A stretch of 64,000 nt of DNA from Diphasiastrum complanatum (Eukaryota > Streptophyta > Lycopodiopsida > Lycopodiales > Lycopodiaceae), in contig CM055107.1 of NCBI GenBank assembly GCA_029204225.1, positions 50,013,489 to 50,077,488 of the forward strand. Reading direction: 5' to 3'. The notes under the pieces are model-generated. The model searched no databases. It was not told where the DNA came from and saw nothing but the letters and a program-made list of their open reading frames with translations. Position numbers and translations under genes: made by a program. The first letter of the stretch is position 1, and the number at the start of each line of letters is the position of its first letter. Below are positions 58,596-64,000 of the stretch, in pieces.

Positions 58596-58854
58596 TCTCT
58601 CTCTCTCTCTCTCATTGTTTCGTTAAAGGGGCTTCATGATGTTTGATTCATTTTTTTTGTGTATAAACTATTGCCAATACGGAACTCTTGTGCACATAAA
58701 AATTGACGATTACGAACATCAACATTAACGATTGTAGGGCAGCCACATGTGCTTTCCAAAGCTGAAGGAAGTCATTTAGAAATGGATCCCTTACGCACCA
58801 TGCAGCCATGCTGTATTTGAGGAAGGATGTCCCAAAAATGTATTGATTTTTTTG

Positions 58855-60105
58855 CTAGATGAAGCGGTTCGGACATAACCACAACATATTTACTCTACAA
58901 AAACATAGGCAAGTAAGAAGCAAAAATGTTCGAAGAACTTTACAAGTTAAAGGTGAACTGATCAAATACCATAACAATTCGGATTGTTGAATTGCTCCAC
59001 AAAGGCACCGTAGGTGTCGCCAAACAAAAATTAGAGGAGCCATGCACTTGTGTATAACGTGAACATAGGCCTTGCGCCGTTTTTGAATTTGACAACGAAA
59101 TCGTTGATGAATTGGATGCATGGACCTGGTGAAGAAGAGCGCAGTAGCCCGCAACAGATGATAATTTACCCTCTCCTACAGCTTTCCTCACTATAAGAAG
59201 AGAAAAGCATTTTATAAGCAAACAATCACTAACATGGACCTGCCTATCATAGATAAGCACCACCAGCCTAAGAAAAACTCGATCCACAAGGTGAAGTATT
59301 AAAGAAAGCAATGCACTTTCAATAGTCACATTAGTTTTATCATCAGTCACCAGCGAAATGTCTATCACCTTTCATCAAACCAGCCTACATAACGAGATCA
59401 AAAGCAATGTTTAGGGTCAAGCATGTCCAAGAAAAAATGTAGCTTTGAATTGCAATGGTTGAGAAGTGAAACATGCATATACAACATATTTCATGCAATG
59501 CTTTTGTTGAAGAACTGCTTCAACAAAAAAAAAAGGCATATGACGGCCAGAGCTTTTATTACAAAAAATATGCACGATTAGATTGAACATCTCTACATAA
59601 AAGCCCTTTGTTACGATCAAATCTTTGTCGCACATTAACTTTGATCAATGTCAAATCGATCTTACAAAACCACGTCTTTCACGAAAAATAGTTCGTAGAT
59701 ACAAAGAACGGGACATCGTCAGTTGTAAGTGTCCAGGTATGTGTTTCTGCAACATGACTTTTTTTTTCTTTTAGAAGATAAGTCACAATATTTTTTCTTA
59801 TGTTAGCTGAGCTACGATCGCTCATATGACTATTACAAACTTGATTAATGAATATAGTTGCCATGATTCTTATAAAGCTCGTTTACTGTCTTGACATTAA
59901 AAAACTTCATCAAAATGGTCTCTTGATCTTGGTCACATATTTCTGGCTCACGCACCTACAAAAGAATCATATTAAAACTAATTGCCAAAATATAGCATCA
60001 ATCACGATTTTAGAAAAGAGCAACTTCATGAACATTTGAATATCTCATACCATTGTCTGATTACTTGAATTCTGATTTTTAGAGCCATAATCAAGCTCAT
60101 GGAGG
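58855..60105 (-). pseudogene. gene-like exon series, right arm
   Basis: Mirror of 21130-22410: the 142-codon frame at 58940-59368 and its 99-codon companion, and the 61-codon frame at 59679-59864 ending DDVPFFVSTNYFS. The ALHELDYGSKNQNSS exon lies at about 60040-60105. Exons upstream of it in the left arm (20520-20830) are missing here. Family unknown. Confidence 0.35.
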
Positions 60106-61319
60106 GCCTGATATCCAAAGACAAAACAACATAAAGGTTGAAAACAAACAAGTGATCTCTCCTCTTTGTATCGTCTGTAGCTAGTATAGCTTAGAACATC
60201 ACTCAAGGGCAACTAGCTATTTCCAATGGTCGAAAACAAACAAGCTAATTTCAACCTCCACTAGAAAATTCTCCCAAACTCTAGGATGTTTTCCAAATGC
60301 TCATTGTGGAAGCAAAAATTTGATCAATTTATTACCAGCACTGAATTTGCATGAAAAAGGACATTTAGTACTCACTTGAAAGTGATTTGAAATATTCTAT
60401 TTTAGATCGATCGGCTCGGTGAACTTGTTGTTGACAACTTGGATTTTTATATCAAATTATCAATCACTTCAAATAATTATTTTTTAACTCGAAATTGGCT
60501 ATTCGATGTCCTCTCCCATTGAGATGCATTTTTTATATGTGATTTCAATTACAACTTCATTTCCTATGGCTAAGCTAGTTATGATACCAATTGATTTATT
60601 TTGTCTCGACAAATACTTAATTTGGTCACAATTTTAGATTTCACTCTTGAATATTCTCATATGTGTGGGCAATTTGCATTCGAACCCATGCTCTCCCAGA
60701 GGGGATAGGAAGTCTACCCAATTCACAACTTGTTGAAGGACACAATTCAGGATTTTAGAGCAAGACGATTTACCAATATAGACATTTACTCTGAAGCTAA
60801 TACATTTGATTGATCAAATTATTTGGTGCCAGTGTTTTTTATGTGCAATTTAAAAAATTTATTTTCCTTAGGCTACTTTCTCAAAGTGACCATAATATGA
60901 TCCCAAACATCAGCAATCCAAATTGCATCCTTAAGAAATAATGATGGCACTCATTTTCATAATAGGCCTATGATAAACTACAATCTCTAAACAGTGGCAC
61001 ACATATAAATTATTCAGAGCTTGAGAGGAACCAAAATGAAGAAGTGGAAGTGTTATGTTCAAGCCTAAAAAAATATAAATATTTTTGGGACAATTTGTTG
61101 CAACAACATGGCCTTGGTAACTATGAAAACCTCCAAAACTAGACATTTTTAATACAAAAGTTTGCAGTCAATGTCTTCTCATAAAGAAGGCGATACAAAA
61201 ATTCAATGTGCTAAGTTTATAGATGATACACCTAGGTGTCTAGAAATCGAGTCCTATTTTGAACTTGATTATAAATTGTGGTCTCTTTCTCTATCTCGTT
61301 CTTGCTAAATCTTATTCTC

Positions 61320-61860
61320 TCCTAAGATTTTTCCCAGCGATATTGCTTCACCGAGTTGTGTTGATGAGCGCCTTGTTCTCAACTTCTAAAATGGGCTACA
61401 CAACCATGTTATGCTTACTATTAGAAAATATGAGATTCTCATTTCCTTCATGGAACGTATGACCAGCAGTTAACCTTTGACCGTCATGTTGCTTCCTAGT
61501 CAACAAAATTGTTTTTACTTGGGCTACTTATTTTCACTAACATACAATGAACCGTTGAGATTTACTATTGACATACCTCAAAATTCACTTTGTTTTCTTT
61601 CAATAATCTTGAGAAGAAGACATCATGAGTTGACTCACCAACCGAAAAAGCTAATGTGTAGTCTTGTTATTTTTCTGTAGATCAAATTGCCTACTAATTG
61701 ATGTACAAAGTGATATCTACAAGGGACGTACAATCAAACACAAGCAATTTATCACGAACCTCGATAGGTATATTCGTTTGCTTGCATGCCTCCATATGGA
61801 ACATATTGAGCAATTTATTGACATGCATAGTCTATGTAAGTAATGGATGCTAGCGGTATC
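61320..61860 (-). pseudogene. copia RT/RNase H remnant, right arm
   Basis: Mirror of 18590-19140. Confidence 0.6.
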
Positions 61861-61929
61861 TCCTTGGATGAAATGTATCTTCATAAGAAAGTAAACAACA
61901 ATAATACACGCATTAGTTAGATCATGAGT

Positions 61930-62520
61930 CTTAAATCATCGAAAAAAAAAAATCGTGTGATTTGAATTTGCTTTGATCGTACCTCACACAATAACATATC
62001 GCGACAATTCCGACATGGGGTTCCGACGGATTTTCAGAAATTTTATAATTCGTCGCATTTTGACACGTTGAATTCCGACATCCAAGCAAAAGATTTGAAA
62101 ATGGACCTCTAGTGATCGGCAAATTTAGACAACAACAAATTTTCAAAGTTGACATTGGAATCCGACATGTCGGAATCCAACCCGCAGAGATGGACATGAC
62201 ACATCATACCTTTTAGAAAAAAAAAGACTTTGATCGGACATGACTGTCGTATTCCAATGTCTGTGTCGGCAATCTGACGCACGATCCACGGTCCTGTGAC
62301 TGACGTGTGCGGCCTGAAAACACGAACATCGGATTTTGACCTCTTCTTTGGATGTTGTATTCCGACGTCTATTTTCATTTTGGATTCCTGCGATCCATCT
62401 GCTTTGTTCTCACTTTTGTTCTTGCAGCTTGGAGTGATCTTGGAGCGATCTGAGGCGATTTGAGCATGGATGTTGATGCTCGTCATCCTATTGATTCTTT
62501 GAGGTTAGTGCTTGATGATT
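61930..62520. repeat. TCGGAATTCCGA-rich module, right arm
   Basis: Mirror of 17880-18480, containing ATTGGAATCCGACATGTCGG and related words. Confidence 0.7.
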
Positions 62521-62539
62521 TATAAAGTTTTTGAAGTTC

Positions 62540-63145
<606 letters not shown>

Positions 63146-64000
63146 TTAAGAAGTGTACAGGGTTACATGTCCTTCACCTTTGCAATTTTTGCACAAGGGT
63201 ACATATCCAATCTGTTTATTCGGTTCAGGGCATTCATTGGAATAATGTCTAGGTGTTCCACAATTAAAATAGGTAGGTATCTGCTTTGTCCTTTGGACAT
63301 TGTTCTTCTGCTGATTGGGTATATACTTCTGCATCGGAATAAATTTCTTCACGGGAGGTCTATATGAAGGAGAGACTGGTGTAGTAGTAATTCTCGGATT
63401 AGAAGCTTGTACTTCATATATAGTCTCACTAGGATCTACCTCCATTAAATAAACCAGTTTGTTGTTAGAATTTCCTTCCTCATAGTAAACTTGCATTTTA
63501 GCTTTACATTCCGAATAATGGTGACCTTCCTTATTGCACTTTGTACACGATGCATTTGACTTTCTTACTATATTGGGAGATTTTCTTTTATTCTTCGGTT
63601 GAAGAATATGAACTTTCAAATTCTCAAATTTTCTTTCAAGTTTGGATACTTCCTTTTTCCATAAGGTCTACTATTTTCGATCGCTCTTCTTTGGATCTTC
63701 CATTCTTTTTTGATCTTTTGTTCATGTCTTATGGGATTTTGAAGTTCTCCTTGGAGATTCATCTTCACTTAATCCGAACTAGAACTTGATGATGAACTAG
63801 TCTCTGATCCTGGTCGTCTAAAGAATATTTATTCTTTTTCTTTTTAATAAGCTCTTTCCTTGACCTTCGGCTTCTTCATATCCAAGAAGTCTCATAATTC
63901 TCTACCATAGCAATTACATGCTCAAGGCTTTCCATAGGTCCTTGCCTGCAATATCGATCTATTCTTTTGGGTAATCCCCTCAAGAACCATTTGATCTTCA
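63146..64000 (-). pseudogene. Ty3/gypsy gag, right arm copy
   Basis: Mirror of 16498-17360. The 157-codon frame at 63146-63619 has the same knuckle series. In addition the second knuckle reads GTPRHYSNEC and the third starts CKNC. Gag core sequence (FLRGLP...) reaches the window edge. Confidence 0.85.

Overview
This is non-genic nuclear DNA from a plant, most likely a seed plant with a repeat-rich genome. Evidence: Ty1/copia and Ty3/gypsy polyproteins of plant type, plant CACTA (En/Spm) transposase exons (TNP2, DUF4218, DUF4216 and Ptta/Transposase_24-like), CCCTAAA/TTTAGGG telomere-like tracts, spliceosomal intron signals and very long (GA)n/(GT)n tracts. I find no complete ordinary host gene, no rRNA or tRNA gene and nothing bacterial. 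I cannot name the species.

Layout. 1-4.5 kb: a dead copia element on the minus strand (copia-1). 5.4-5.8 kb: a cluster of CCACGCGTGG-type palindromes. 6.3-9.9 kb: a tandem duplication of part of a CACTA transposase gene (an intron plus the terminal DUF4216 exon, minus strand). 10-13 kb: mostly unassigned, with one exon-like ORF. 13.0-13.7 kb: a dispersed repeat (R1) interrupted by a gypsy element (LTR, primer-binding site, degraded gag, 13.7-17.4 kb). 16.5-24.5 kb: left arm of a very large inverted duplication. 24.6-33.4 kb: a gypsy RNase H scrap, a TGGATTATCCA cluster, a second smaller inverted repeat (25.1-26.25 / 31.56-32.6 kb) and, inside it, a degenerate telomeric tract and a GA/GT satellite. 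34.16-40.21 kb: a full-length but dead copia element of the same family as copia-1, on the plus strand with both LTRs (copia-2). 42.3-43.8 kb: a candidate solo LTR and a broken ORF carrying a 64-residue internal duplication. 44-50 kb: CACTA-derived DNA with a DUF4216 exon, a well-preserved three-exon Ptta-like gene (minus) and, head to head with it, a degraded TNP2 gene (plus). 50.5-55.9 kb: fragments of two further copia families and a second Ptta-like ORF joined to one of them. 56.5-57.2 kb: a copia RT/RNase H scrap. 58.4-64.0 kb: right arm of the large inverted duplication, which continues past the window.

Nothing here forms a pathway. The organising theme is layered duplication and inversion: the large pair of arms around a ~34 kb spacer, a ~1 kb inverted pair nested inside the spacer, two copia copies in opposite orientation, and direct duplicates of composite segments (30.7-31.6 / 52.4-53.2 kb; 6.3-9.9 kb; R1). 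The one coding unit that looks open across several correctly phased exons is the Ptta-like gene at 46.8-47.9 kb. All identity statements come from reading by eye; no alignment or database search was run.
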